A stretch of 34,504 bases of DNA from Prevotellaceae bacterium UBA2852 (GTDB lineage: Bacteria; Bacteroidota; Bacteroidia; Bacteroidales; Bacteroidaceae). The DNA is taken from positions 1 to 34,504 of the forward strand of contig DEFM01000005.1 in the NCBI GenBank assembly GCA_002350855.1, given 5' to 3'. The translations under genes and the position numbers were made by a program. The notes under the pieces were generated by a model. The model saw only the letters and a list, made by a program, of their open reading frames with translations, was not told where the DNA came from and ran no database searches. Of this stretch, positions 24,459 to 32,571 are shown piece after piece (position 1 is the stretch's first letter; each line of letters begins with the position of its first letter).

Positions 24459-24520
24459 ATGCTTTTTTTGCTTTTTGTGAAAATATCAGGCAAATTATCG
24501 TATAAATTGAGATTTTGTCG

Positions 24521-24528
24521 TAACTTTG
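24521..24528 (+). promoter_or_regulatory. -7 box TAACTTTG for trpS
   Basis: Perfect TAnnTTTG followed by C, identical to the pheA operon box. The start would be near 24532, directly before the hairpin at 24538. No TTG at the ideal spacing was found. Confidence 0.55.
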
Positions 24529-24537
24529 CAATGAAAT

Positions 24538-24561
24538 AAACACCAATGAGGTGTTTTTTTT
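24538..24561 (+). terminator. Terminator-like hairpin at the very 5' end of the trpS transcript
   Basis: AAACACC (24538-24544) pairs with GGTGTTT (24550-24556) around AATGA, and the T-run continues to 24561 (T8). No rightward gene precedes it; only the promoter at 24521 can feed it. It is either a promoter-proximal attenuator or a 5' stabilising stem. It has no Trp codons nearby, so a Trp leader peptide is not supported. The rest of the gap to trpS is AATTCATAATTC-type tandem text. Confidence 0.5.
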
Positions 24562-24596
24562 AATTCATAATTCAAAATTCATAATTCATAATTGGA

Positions 24597-25586
24597 ATGG
24601 ATATAGTTCTTAGTGGCATACGCCCAACAGGAAACCTTCACCTCGGAAATTACTACGGAGCAGTTCGTAGTTTTGTGAAAATGCAGGAAGAATACAATTG
24701 CTTTTTCTTCATTGCCGACTGGCATTCACTGACTACACACCCAACTCCTGAAAACATACAAAATTCGGCTCGCACAATCCTTGCCGAGTATCTTGCTTGC
24801 GGAATAGACCCGGAGAAAGCAACCATCTACGTACAGAGCGATGTTCCAGAAACCATCGAATTGTATCTGTATTTCAACATGAACACCTATCTCGGTGAAC
24901 TGGGACGCGTAACTACGTTCAAGGAGAAAGCACGTCAACAACCCGATAACGTGAACGCTGGTTTGTTCACCTACCCCACCCTCATGGCTGCCGACATTCT
25001 TCAGCACCGTGCAAAATGGGTTCCAGTAGGTAAGGACCAGGAGCAGAATATGGAAATGGCACGTAAATGCGCACGTCGTTTCAACAATATCTATAAGACA
25101 GAACTCTTCCCTGAACCACAGAACTACTATTTCGGTGGCGATGCCCTGAAAGTTCCAGGACTGGACGGAAGCGGGAAGATGGGTAAGAGCGACGGCAACT
25201 GCATCTATCTCTGTGACGATGAGAAGGTAGTACGCAAGAAAGTGATGCGCGCAGTTACCGACAATGGTCCACAGGAACCAAACTCACCAAAACCTGAGGT
25301 GATTCAGAACCTCTTCACCATGATGAGTATTGTTTCTAAGCCTGAGACTGTTGCCTATTTCGATGAGAAATGGAACGACTGCACTCTTCGCTACGGCGAC
25401 ATGAAGAAACAGCTTGCCGAGGACATGGTTCAGACTCTGAATCCTATCCGCGAACGCATCTTGGATTTCTCTTCCGACAAGGAACGTCTTGACCGCATCG
25501 CGAAGATGGGTGCAGAGAAAGCTCGCGAAAGCGCTGCAGCCACGCTGCGTGAAGTTCGCAAAACAATTGGATTCAGAGTTTATTAA
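24597..25586 (+). CDS. trpS: Tryptophan-tRNA ligase
   Basis: The 329-residue class I aminoacyl-tRNA synthetase charges tRNA-Trp. The HIGH signature is HLGN at 15-18 within SGIRPTGNLHLGNYYGA, and KMSKS is KMGKS at 194-198 in GSGKMGKSDG. Length agrees with bacterial TrpS. The C-terminal helical anticodon-binding region is complete, ending RKTIGFRVY. The start ATG follows an AT-rich leader. A 15-bp terminator follows its stop. Confidence 0.97.
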   Translation: MDIVLSGIRPTGNLHLGNYYGAVRSFVKMQEEYNCFFFIADWHSLTTHPTPENIQNSARTILAEYLACGIDPEKATIYVQSDVPETIELYLYFNMNTYLGELGRVTTFKEKARQQPDNVNAGLFTYPTLMAADILQHRAKWVPVGKDQEQNMEMARKCARRFNNIYKTELFPEPQNYYFGGDALKVPGLDGSGKMGKSDGNCIYLCDDEKVVRKKVMRAVTDNGPQEPNSPKPEVIQNLFTMMSIVSKPETVAYFDEKWNDCTLRYGDMKKQLAEDMVQTLNPIRERILDFSSDKERLDRIAKMGAEKARESAAATLREVRKTIGFRVY

Positions 25587-25643
25587 GAATCTTCGAAATA
25601 ACGATATCACGTTATAACGTCAATACGATATAACGACATAAAG

Positions 25644-25690
25644 AAACAGCAAGTTCCGGGAATTACAGGGTTCTCGGAACTTGCTGTTTT
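25644..25690 (+). terminator. Strong intrinsic terminator after trpS
   Basis: Perfect 15-bp stem AAACAGCAAGTTCCG (25644-25658) and CGGAACTTGCTGTTT (25675-25689), a 16-nt loop, then TTTTG. It ends the trpS transcript before the sugar cluster. Confidence 0.88.
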
Positions 25691-25787
25691 GTAACACTTT
25701 CTTTCTACTTTGTTTCTTTTTATAATTAATATCAATTTTGTCCTATAAAAAGCACATATAATAATATAAGAAAAAGGAGAGGATTTA

Positions 25788-25795
25788 TAACTTTG
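25788..25795 (+). promoter_or_regulatory. -7 box TAACTTTG for the sugar catabolism cluster
   Basis: Perfect TAnnTTTG followed by C, 43 bp before the symporter ATG. The -33 element is weak, which would fit a promoter needing an activator; no regulator gene lies in the window. Confidence 0.55.
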
Positions 25796-25838
25796 CAGTA
25801 AACAAAAAAAGAAAAACTAATATAACACTGCAAGTTAA

Positions 25839-27101
25839 ATGAAAAAGAACACTTTAGCCCTCGGACTTATCTTCTGTCTGTTTTTTCTATGGGCCATAAG
25901 CAGCAACCTGCTGCCAACAATGATCAGACAACTGATGAAAACATGTGAACTGAACACTTTTGAAGCTTCATTCACAGAAAGTGCCTACTGGCTCGCATAC
26001 TTCATCTGCCCTATTCCTATAGCAATGTTCATGCGTCGCTACAGCTACCGAGTGGGAATCATCACTGGTCTTCTTATCGCTGCAGCAGGCGGACTGCTGT
26101 TCTTCCCTGCAACAGAAGTGAAGAGCTATGGAGTCTATCTTTGTGTATTGTTCGTCATTGCCACAGGAATGTGTTTCCTCGAAACAGCAGCAAATCCATA
26201 CGTAACCGTACTTGGCGATGCTCAATCTGCTCCCCGCAGACTCAACCTCGCACAGTCGTTCAACGGACTTGGCGCATTCATTTCTGCTATGTTCCTCAGC
26301 AAGCTCGTGCTTAGCGGAGAGTCTTACGATCGCAACACACTGCCTGTTGACTATCCGGGCGGATGGGAAGGATATATTCAGGTTGAGACCGATTCAATGA
26401 AAGTTCCATATCTGTTGCTGGCAATCGTTCTCATTACTGTGGCTGTGATTCTGTTCTGGGTAAAACTGCCTAAGGTTGGTGACGAGGAACAGGATGAAAA
26501 GGCTAAGAGCGGTGCAAAGAAGAAACTCATCGACTTCTCAATACTGAAGAAGCCCCACCTGCGCTGGGGTGTTATCGCACAGTTCTTCTACAACGGAGGA
26601 CAAACTGCTATTAACAGTCTTTTCCTTGTGTATTGCAGCACTTACGCCGGAATAAGCGAAGAGACCGCAACCACATTCTTCGGTCTATACATGCTCGCCT
26701 TCCTCGTTGGACGATGGATAGGCACACTGCTGATGGTGCGCTTTGCTCCTGAACGGATGCTCACCGTCTATGCCACAGTCAACATGCTCCTTTGCAATGT
26801 CATCATGAGCACAGGAGGCTACGTAGGACTCTATGCCATGCTTGCTGTATCGTTCTTCATGTCAATCATCTACCCCACTCAGTTCTCTCTCGCACTGCAG
26901 GGACTTGGTGAGCAAACAAAATCAGGTTCTTCATTCCTCGTAATGGCAATTGTAGGAAATGCATGTGTTCCACAGCTTACAGCTTACATCATGCACCAGA
27001 ACGAGCAGATCTACCATATTGCATACATAGTTCCACTCATCTGCTTCGCTGTATGCGCATGGTATGGTTTGAAATATCGTAAGTTATTAAGCAAGGCATA
27101 A
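25839..27101 (+). CDS. fucP: FucP-type sugar:H+ symporter (MFS, FHS family)
   Basis: The 420-residue protein has about 12 hydrophobic segments from residue 5 (LALGLIFCLFFLWAISSNLL) to the end. The fucose-galactose-hexose symporter signature is present: ANPYVTVLGDA...RRLNLAQSFNGLGAF at about 115-145, the LETAANPY helix and the FYNGGQTAINSLF segment in the second half. It imports L-fucose or a related sugar with a proton across the inner membrane. It is first in a run of sugar-oxidation genes, and the mutarotase gene begins 2 bp after its stop. Family members also carry glucose/galactose, so fucose is inferred from the neighbours. Confidence 0.88.
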   Translation: MKKNTLALGLIFCLFFLWAISSNLLPTMIRQLMKTCELNTFEASFTESAYWLAYFICPIPIAMFMRRYSYRVGIITGLLIAAAGGLLFFPATEVKSYGVYLCVLFVIATGMCFLETAANPYVTVLGDAQSAPRRLNLAQSFNGLGAFISAMFLSKLVLSGESYDRNTLPVDYPGGWEGYIQVETDSMKVPYLLLAIVLITVAVILFWVKLPKVGDEEQDEKAKSGAKKKLIDFSILKKPHLRWGVIAQFFYNGGQTAINSLFLVYCSTYAGISEETATTFFGLYMLAFLVGRWIGTLLMVRFAPERMLTVYATVNMLLCNVIMSTGGYVGLYAMLAVSFFMSIIYPTQFSLALQGLGEQTKSGSSFLVMAIVGNACVPQLTAYIMHQNEQIYHIAYIVPLICFAVCAWYGLKYRKLLSKA

Positions 27102-27103
27102 AG

Positions 27104-27478
27104 ATGGAAGGATACATACAAACAATATCTGACGGGAAAATCAAACGTTATGTTCAGTTCATGGATATCTCCAACAATCCTGAGCTGATTGAGAAGTACC
27201 GCTACTGGCACTCCGAGGAACATCATTGGAAAGAGATTCGTGATGGTATAAAGGAAGTGGGAATCCAGGAAATGGAAATCTATATTCTCCAGAATCACTT
27301 AGTAATGATTGTAGATACACCTGCTGACTTCAATTGGCAAGAAGCCATGCTTCGCCTCTCCACCCTTCCTCGTCAGGCAGAATGGGAAGCCTTCGTCGCT
27401 GCCTTCCAAGGCAAAGACGAATCTGCTCGCAGCGATGAGAAATGGCAGCAGATGGAAAGGATGTTCAGGTTGTATTGA
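27104..27478 (+). CDS. L-rhamnose/L-fucose mutarotase (DUF718 family)
   Basis: The 124-residue protein matches the small ferredoxin-fold rhamnose mutarotase family: YRYWHSEEHHWKEIRDGIKE (His-bearing helix), EMEIYILQNHLVMIVDTPADF and the late RQAEWEAFVAAFQ. It interconverts sugar anomers, which speeds entry of the correct anomer to a dehydrogenase. The start lies 2 bp after the symporter stop, so translation is probably coupled. A DUF718 protein also sits beside fucP in the Campylobacter jejuni fucose locus, which supports fucose as substrate; rhamnose remains possible. Confidence 0.85.
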   Translation: MEGYIQTISDGKIKRYVQFMDISNNPELIEKYRYWHSEEHHWKEIRDGIKEVGIQEMEIYILQNHLVMIVDTPADFNWQEAMLRLSTLPRQAEWEAFVAAFQGKDESARSDEKWQQMERMFRLY

Positions 27479-27494
27479 AGACACAAAAGAGCCC

Positions 27495-27536
27495 CTCTAA
27501 CTCCCCCAAGGGGGAGGACTTTGAACATCCGGATGG
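27495..27536. repeat. Dispersed hairpin repeat, copy 2 of the 21-64 type
   Basis: CTCTAACTCCCCCAAGGGGG is followed by AGGA and, after a 10-bp variable part, CATCCGGATGG. It matches the repeat at 21-64 almost base for base and lies inside the sugar cluster, between the mutarotase and aldo/keto reductase genes. Confidence 0.75.
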
Positions 27537-27577
27537 ATTAAATTGTAAATTGTAAAATTGTAAAATTGCAAAATATA

Positions 27578-28528
27578 ATGATGCGTTACACAGAATTAGG
27601 AAAAACCGGGATGAAAATTTCCCACATCAGTTTCGGTGCGTCTTCACTTGGCAGTGTTTTCCGCGAAACTAAAGAGAATGAAAGTTTCGAAGCAGTTGAA
27701 GCTGCTATCGAAGGTGGTATCAATTTCATTGACGTAAGTCCCTACTACGGACATTACAAGGCAGAGACAGTGCTTGGCAAGGCATTGCGCCGTATTCCAC
27801 GCGACAAGTATTTCCTCAGCACCAAGGTCGGCCGTTACGGCAAAGACGGTGTGAACACCTGGGACTACTCTGCAAAACGAGTTACAGACAGTGTTTACGA
27901 GAGTATGGAACGTCTGGGAATTGACTTCATCGACCTCATCAATGTTCATGACATAGAGTTCCAGGCTGCTCTCCCTGGCGGACTGCAGAAGGTGGTTGAC
28001 GAAACCCTGCCTGCTCTCGTGGAACTCCGCAAGAAAGGCGTGGTTGGACATGTCGGCATAACGGACTTGCAACTTGAGAACCTGAAATGGGTGATTGAAC
28101 ATAGTGAACCTGGTGTGGTTGAGAGCATACTCAACTTCTGCCACTACACACTCAACGATGACGCACTCACTGACTATCTCGAATTCTTCGAGCAGAGAGG
28201 CATAGGCGTTGTCAATGCTTCACCGCTGTCCATGGGTCTTCTCTCTCAGCGTGGAGTTCCTGCATGGCACCCAGCACCAAAACCATTGGTTGAAGCTTGC
28301 CAGCGTGCTGCAGAATACTGCAATCAGAAGGGCTATCCTATCGAGAAACTGGCTGTTCAGTTCAGCGTCAGCAATCCTCGCATAGCATCCACACTCTTCT
28401 CTTCTGCCAATCCAGTGAATGTCCGTCGCAACATAGAATGGGCGAACGAGGAACCAGACTGGCAACTGGTTGATGAAGTGAAGAAGATTATCGGTGACCA
28501 ACAACGTGTAACATGGGCTAATTCTTAG
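27578..28528 (+). CDS. Aldo/keto reductase, probable L-fucose (aldose) 1-dehydrogenase
   Basis: The protein is about 316 residues from the ATG at 27578 (or 315 from 27581); an in-frame TTG at 27566 is less likely. The aldo/keto reductase tetrad is complete: D52, Y57 in DVSPYYGHY, K83 in LSTKVGRYG, and H124 in INVHDIEF. The closest match I recognise is the D-threo-aldose/L-galactose/L-fucose 1-dehydrogenase branch, which oxidises the sugar to its lactone with NAD(P). It lies between the mutarotase and a putative lactonase, exactly the order of an oxidative pathway. A dispersed repeat and AT-rich text separate it from the mutarotase. Confidence 0.85.
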   Translation: MMRYTELGKTGMKISHISFGASSLGSVFRETKENESFEAVEAAIEGGINFIDVSPYYGHYKAETVLGKALRRIPRDKYFLSTKVGRYGKDGVNTWDYSAKRVTDSVYESMERLGIDFIDLINVHDIEFQAALPGGLQKVVDETLPALVELRKKGVVGHVGITDLQLENLKWVIEHSEPGVVESILNFCHYTLNDDALTDYLEFFEQRGIGVVNASPLSMGLLSQRGVPAWHPAPKPLVEACQRAAEYCNQKGYPIEKLAVQFSVSNPRIASTLFSSANPVNVRRNIEWANEEPDWQLVDEVKKIIGDQQRVTWANS

Positions 28529-28573
28529 TTCAAGAGTTCAAGAAGTTCAAGAAGTTCAAGAAGTTCAAAGGTT
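28527..28573. repeat. Tandem repeat AGTTCAAGA x about 5
   Basis: Repeated AGTTCAAGA/AGTTCAAG units start at the stop codon of the aldo/keto reductase gene and run toward the amidohydrolase start at 28589. Non-coding. Confidence 0.7.
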
Positions 28574-28588
28574 CAAAAATTCACAGTT

Positions 28589-29470
28589 ATGATTATTGAT
28601 GCACACAGTCATTTGTGGCTGAAGCAGGACACTCAGATTGACGGTAAACGGATTCTGTCGCTGAAGAACGGACGCAGTATCTTCTTTGATGAGGAGGTGC
28701 AGATGCTTCCACCGTTCATGATTGATAGCAGAAACACCGCTGAGGTGTTCCTGTCGAACATGAACTATGCACAGGTCCATGCAGCAGTAGTGGTTCAGGA
28801 ACTTATCGACGGATGCCAGAACGACTATCTCACAGAAGTTCAGAAGAACTATCCCGACCGTTTCTTCTGCATGGGAATGGCATGGAATCTCGATGAAGCA
28901 AAGGATGTCATCGCCCGTGGACTGAAGGGTATTGCCTATCCGGGACACCGCATGACACAGCCGCTCACCGAACTCCTTCCCATCTTCAAGCTTATGGAAG
29001 AGAACAACATGGTTCTCTCCATGTGTCTTGCCGACGATGAGAAGCAGATAGCACAGATGCGTGAGGTTATTCAGGAATGTCCACAGCTGAAAGTTGCCAT
29101 CGGTCACTTCGGTATGCCTACAACAGATTCTTTCCGCAGTCAGGTACTGCTGGCACGTGAGGGCAAGAACGTGATGGTAGAGTCAGGCGGTATCACATGG
29201 CTTTACAATCCGGAGTTCTATCCCTTCCCCACAGCCATCAAGCGTATTCGTGAGGCAGCAGACCTCGTCGGCATGGACCGTTTGATGTGGGGCAGTGACT
29301 ATCCACGTACTATTACAGCCATAACTTACCGAATGTCCTACGACTTCGTAAGCAAGAGCAAGGAACTGACCGAAGACGAGAAGACTCTCTTCCTTGGCGA
29401 GAACGCCCGCCAGTTCTACGGATTCCAGAATCTGCCCGATCTCCCCTATATTAAGAATATGTCAGAATAA
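28589..29470 (+). CDS. Amidohydrolase-family protein, probable sugar lactonase
   Basis: The 293-residue protein belongs to the amidohydrolase-2 (COG3618-like) group. The metal-binding HxH is H6-S7-H8 in IIDAHSHLWL. IGHFGMP (about 171) and the terminal Asp in MWGSDYPRT (about 233) complete the TIM-barrel metal site. Family members include L-fuconolactonase and related sugar-acid lactonases, which open the lactone made by the preceding dehydrogenase. The C. jejuni fucose locus contains a comparable amidohydrolase next to fucP and DUF718. The lactonase assignment rests on family and context. Confidence 0.8.
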   Translation: MIIDAHSHLWLKQDTQIDGKRILSLKNGRSIFFDEEVQMLPPFMIDSRNTAEVFLSNMNYAQVHAAVVVQELIDGCQNDYLTEVQKNYPDRFFCMGMAWNLDEAKDVIARGLKGIAYPGHRMTQPLTELLPIFKLMEENNMVLSMCLADDEKQIAQMREVIQECPQLKVAIGHFGMPTTDSFRSQVLLAREGKNVMVESGGITWLYNPEFYPFPTAIKRIREAADLVGMDRLMWGSDYPRTITAITYRMSYDFVSKSKELTEDEKTLFLGENARQFYGFQNLPDLPYIKNMSE

Positions 29471-29539
29471 TAAAATAATGAAGAATCTGCAATTTATAAT
29501 GAATTATTCATTCTTCATTCTTAATTATTAATTTAAAAT

Positions 29540-30562
29540 ATGAAAGCTATACAAATTTCTCACAATCAAGAACTCAATATCATTGAAGTTGAAAGCCCAC
29601 GTACTCCGGGCAGCAACGAAGTGCTGCTGAAACTCTGCTATGTAGGTTTCTGCGGTTCAGATATCAACACATTCATGGGTCGCAACACCATGGCTCTTAA
29701 TCCTGTGATTCCAGGTCATGAAGTGGGTGCTGTGATAGAAGCCGTTGGCGCGGACGTGCCAGAAACCCTGAAACCAGGCATGGTAGTCACATGCAACCCT
29801 TATACCAACTGCGGTAAATGCGCATCATGCCGTAACCAACGTGTAAATGCGTGTCAGCACAACGAGACTCTCGGTGTTCAGCGCAACGGAGCCATGCAGG
29901 AATATATCGTTCTGCCTTGGGAAAAGGTCATTCCTGCAGGTAACCTATCTCCACGCGACTGTGCTCTGATAGAGCCAATGTCAGTTGGTTTCCATGCTGT
30001 AAGCCGTGCACAGGTTACTGACATCGACGTGGTTATGGTTATAGGTTGCGGAATGGTAGGAATGGGGGCGATTGTTCGTTCCGTTATGCGTGGTGCAACC
30101 GTTGTTGCAGCAGATATTGACGATCAGAAGCTGGCACTCGCTAAACGTATGGGTGCAACTTACGTTATCAACACCAAGACCGAGGATGTTCACGCACGCC
30201 TGAGTGAAATCACAGGTGGTTTTGGTCCCGACGTGGTGATAGAAGCTGTGGGAAGTGTTCCTACATATCAGATGGCAGTAAACGAAGTGGCATTCACAGG
30301 ACGAGTTGCATGCATCGGTTATGCCAAGTCTGAGGTTTCCTTCCAGACCAAGTATTTCGTTCAGAAAGAACTCGACATCCGCGGTTCACGCAATGCCATG
30401 CCTTCTGACTTCCGCGCTGTTATTCATTATCTGGAGCGCGGCACATGTCCTATCGATGAACTCATCACCAAAATTGTCCGTCCGGAGGAAGCTCTGGAGA
30501 CTATGAAGTGGTGGAGTCAGAATCCAGGACAGGTATTCCGCATCCTCGTAGATTTTAATTAA
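29540..30562 (+). CDS. Zinc-binding alcohol dehydrogenase, medium-chain type
   Basis: The 340-residue medium-chain dehydrogenase has catalytic zinc ligand C38 in GFCGSDINTF and GHEVGAVIEAVG (about 61). The structural-zinc cysteines are C91, C94, C97 and C105 (NCGKCASCRNQRVNAC). The Rossmann motif is VMVIGCGMVGMGAI (about 170-185). It oxidises a sugar or sugar-acid hydroxyl with NAD(P). In this cluster it could act on L-fuconate or 2-keto-3-deoxy-fuconate, or it could be an alternative sugar dehydrogenase. The substrate is not decided by sequence. It follows the amidohydrolase gene by 69 bp and precedes the GH97 gene by 20 bp. Confidence 0.85.
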   Translation: MKAIQISHNQELNIIEVESPRTPGSNEVLLKLCYVGFCGSDINTFMGRNTMALNPVIPGHEVGAVIEAVGADVPETLKPGMVVTCNPYTNCGKCASCRNQRVNACQHNETLGVQRNGAMQEYIVLPWEKVIPAGNLSPRDCALIEPMSVGFHAVSRAQVTDIDVVMVIGCGMVGMGAIVRSVMRGATVVAADIDDQKLALAKRMGATYVINTKTEDVHARLSEITGGFGPDVVIEAVGSVPTYQMAVNEVAFTGRVACIGYAKSEVSFQTKYFVQKELDIRGSRNAMPSDFRAVIHYLERGTCPIDELITKIVRPEEALETMKWWSQNPGQVFRILVDFN

Positions 30563-30582
30563 CACCTCAAACTCAAACACAA

Positions 30583-32478
30583 ATGAAAAGACTAAAATCT
30601 CTTTTAATACTCCTCCTTTGCGCCACTACCATGATGGCTGGCGTGAAGAGTCCTAACGGAAAGTTGGAGGCTAACATTCAGCAGGACGGCGAAGCAACAT
30701 TCCTGACGTTGACATCCAACGGCAAGCAACTGCTTCGAACACAAATTGGTTTTACGATGAGCGATGAGGACTTCGCCAAAGACCTCGCCTTGGTTGCGAC
30801 AAACGAAACAGGAATCCAGACCGTTTCCTACACCAACATCCGCGGCAAGCAGAAGAATGTCAGCCACCAGTACGGAAGCGAATCAGTATTGTTCATGGGA
30901 AGCAAAGGCACTCCAATGACTTTTGAGGTGCGTCTGTTCAACGACGGTCTTGCTTTTCGTTACAACATCACAAACAATGCAGGTGATGAACTTGAGTTTA
31001 CCGGTGAGCAAACCACATATTTCATTCCTTCCGACAGCCATCGCTGGTTGCAGAAATACGTCACCAGTTATGAGGGTGATTTCCCTTATCAGGAGAAAGC
31101 TAACCAGCAGGGAGCATGGGGCTATCCTGCACTCTTCGAGACAGACGGTTCGTTCATTCTGCTCACCGAGGCTAACGCATCACGTATGTATTGCGCCACT
31201 CACCTCGACAACAGCGCCTCTGCTGATGCATACCGAGTTAGCTATCCTTTCGCTTGGGAAGGACGTGACAAGGGCGCTGTCAATCCTACATGGAAAAGCA
31301 GCTGGGCATCTCCCTGGCGTGTAGCCATCGTAGGAACTCTGGGTGATATCGTTGAATCCACTTTAGTTGATGACGTGTCTGATGCACCATCCTCAGCACT
31401 TTTGGAATCCATGGGTAATGACCTCTCCTGGATTCAGCCTGGTCGTGCTGCATGGGTGTACTGGGCATACAACCACGGCACCAAGGACTACAAAATCTGC
31501 TGCCAATACGTTGACCTTGCTGTTGAGATGGGTTGGGAATACGTTCTCTTTGACTGGGAATGGGATTCCATGACCAACGGCGGCAAACTGGAAGATGCTG
31601 TTGCCTATGCTCTCTCAAAGGGTATCAAACCTTGGATTTGGTACAACTCCGGAGGCGACCACACTTGGGTGCAAGCCACTCCGCTCAATCGTATGCTTAC
31701 TCACGAGAACCGCGTAGAGGAATTCACATGGTTGAAGAAAATCGGTATCGTTGGTGTGAAGGTAGATTTCTTCGAAAGCGACAAGCAGAATATGATGAAC
31801 TACTACCTTGATATTCTCGACGATGCTGCCAAGTTCAAGATGATGGTGAATTTCCACGGATGCACACTGCCTCGTGGATGGAGCCACACCTACCCTCACC
31901 TCATGTCGCAGGAAGCTGTCTATGGTGCTGAGCAGTACAATAACTCTCCTTATATGACCAGCAATGGTGCCCGTATAAACTGTCTGCTACCTTACACCCG
32001 CAACGTGGTAGGTCCTATGGACTACACTCCTGTTGCCTTTACCAACTCGCAGCATCCTCACGAGTCATCTTTTGTTCATGAGCTGGCACTCTCCGTTGCA
32101 TTTGAATCCGGAGTTCAGCACTGGGCAGACCGTCCAGAGGGTTTCCTCACATTGACTCCATTAGCTAAGAAGCACATGCAGACTGTTCCTGTGGTTTGGG
32201 ATGAGACCCGTTTCATTCAGGGTTATCCGGGTAAGTCCTTCGTTGTTGCCCGTCGCAGCGGCAAGACCTGGTATGTAGCAGGACTGAACGGTGAGAAGGA
32301 AGCACGCACAATGATTTTCCCTCTCAACTTCCTCCGCAAAGGCTCACACCTCATGACTCAGTTCACTGACGGCACAGATGCCTATCAGATTATCACTACC
32401 CAGCGCAAGGTGAAGGCTTCACTGACTCAAGCCATCACCTGCCTCCCACAAGGCGGCTTCCTGCTGGTGATTGAATAA
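30583..32478 (+). CDS. Glycoside hydrolase family 97 enzyme, retaining-type motif
   Basis: The 631-residue protein has a signal peptide (MKRLKSLLILLLCATTMMAG). An N-terminal super-beta-sandwich (about 20-270; SPNGKLEANI, TTYFIPSDSHRWLQKYVTSYE) is followed by a (beta/alpha)8 barrel (about 275-540). A C-terminal beta domain (ETRFIQGYPGKSFVVARRSG) closes it. All are typical of GH97. VKVDFFESDKQ places Asp395 where retaining GH97 alpha-galactosidases have their nucleophile, and Glu444 in SQEAVYGAE is a likely acid/base. That argues against the inverting SusB alpha-glucosidase type. Periplasmic release of galactose or a related sugar is inferred. It lies 20 bp after the dehydrogenase and is the last gene before a terminator. 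Confidence 0.92.
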   Translation: MKRLKSLLILLLCATTMMAGVKSPNGKLEANIQQDGEATFLTLTSNGKQLLRTQIGFTMSDEDFAKDLALVATNETGIQTVSYTNIRGKQKNVSHQYGSESVLFMGSKGTPMTFEVRLFNDGLAFRYNITNNAGDELEFTGEQTTYFIPSDSHRWLQKYVTSYEGDFPYQEKANQQGAWGYPALFETDGSFILLTEANASRMYCATHLDNSASADAYRVSYPFAWEGRDKGAVNPTWKSSWASPWRVAIVGTLGDIVESTLVDDVSDAPSSALLESMGNDLSWIQPGRAAWVYWAYNHGTKDYKICCQYVDLAVEMGWEYVLFDWEWDSMTNGGKLEDAVAYALSKGIKPWIWYNSGGDHTWVQATPLNRMLTHENRVEEFTWLKKIGIVGVKVDFFESDKQNMMNYYLDILDDAAKFKMMVNFHGCTLPRGWSHTYPHLMSQEAVYGAEQYNNSPYMTSNGARINCLLPYTRNVVGPMDYTPVAFTNSQHPHESSFVHELALSVAFESGVQHWADRPEGFLTLTPLAKKHMQTVPVVWDETRFIQGYPGKSFVVARRSGKTWYVAGLNGEKEARTMIFPLNFLRKGSHLMTQFTDGTDAYQIITTQRKVKASLTQAITCLPQGGFLLVIE

Positions 32479-32505
32479 GGCTTTACATATTATATATAAT
32501 ACAGT

Positions 32506-32546
32506 ACGACCCTTCGATGCTTCAAAGGCTCGAAGGGTCGTTTTTT
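32506..32546 (+). terminator. Intrinsic terminator after the GH97 gene
   Basis: Perfect 12-bp stem ACGACCCTTCGA (32506-32517) and TCGAAGGGTCGT (32530-32541), a 12-nt loop, then T6. It ends the sugar cluster; the next gene is convergent. Confidence 0.9.
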
Positions 32547-32571
32547 GCTCATTGTATTATTGTCAATAGAA

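Noticed and set aside
24529..24596. Trp leader peptide for trpS
   Set aside because: The short frames present (ATG AAA TAA; ATG AGG TGT TTT TTT TAA) contain no Trp codon.
27566..27577. TTG start for the aldo/keto reductase (adds MQNI)
   Set aside because: Two ATG codons follow at 27578 and 27581 and fit the family N-terminus MRYTELGKTG; the TTG lies in repeated AAATTG text.
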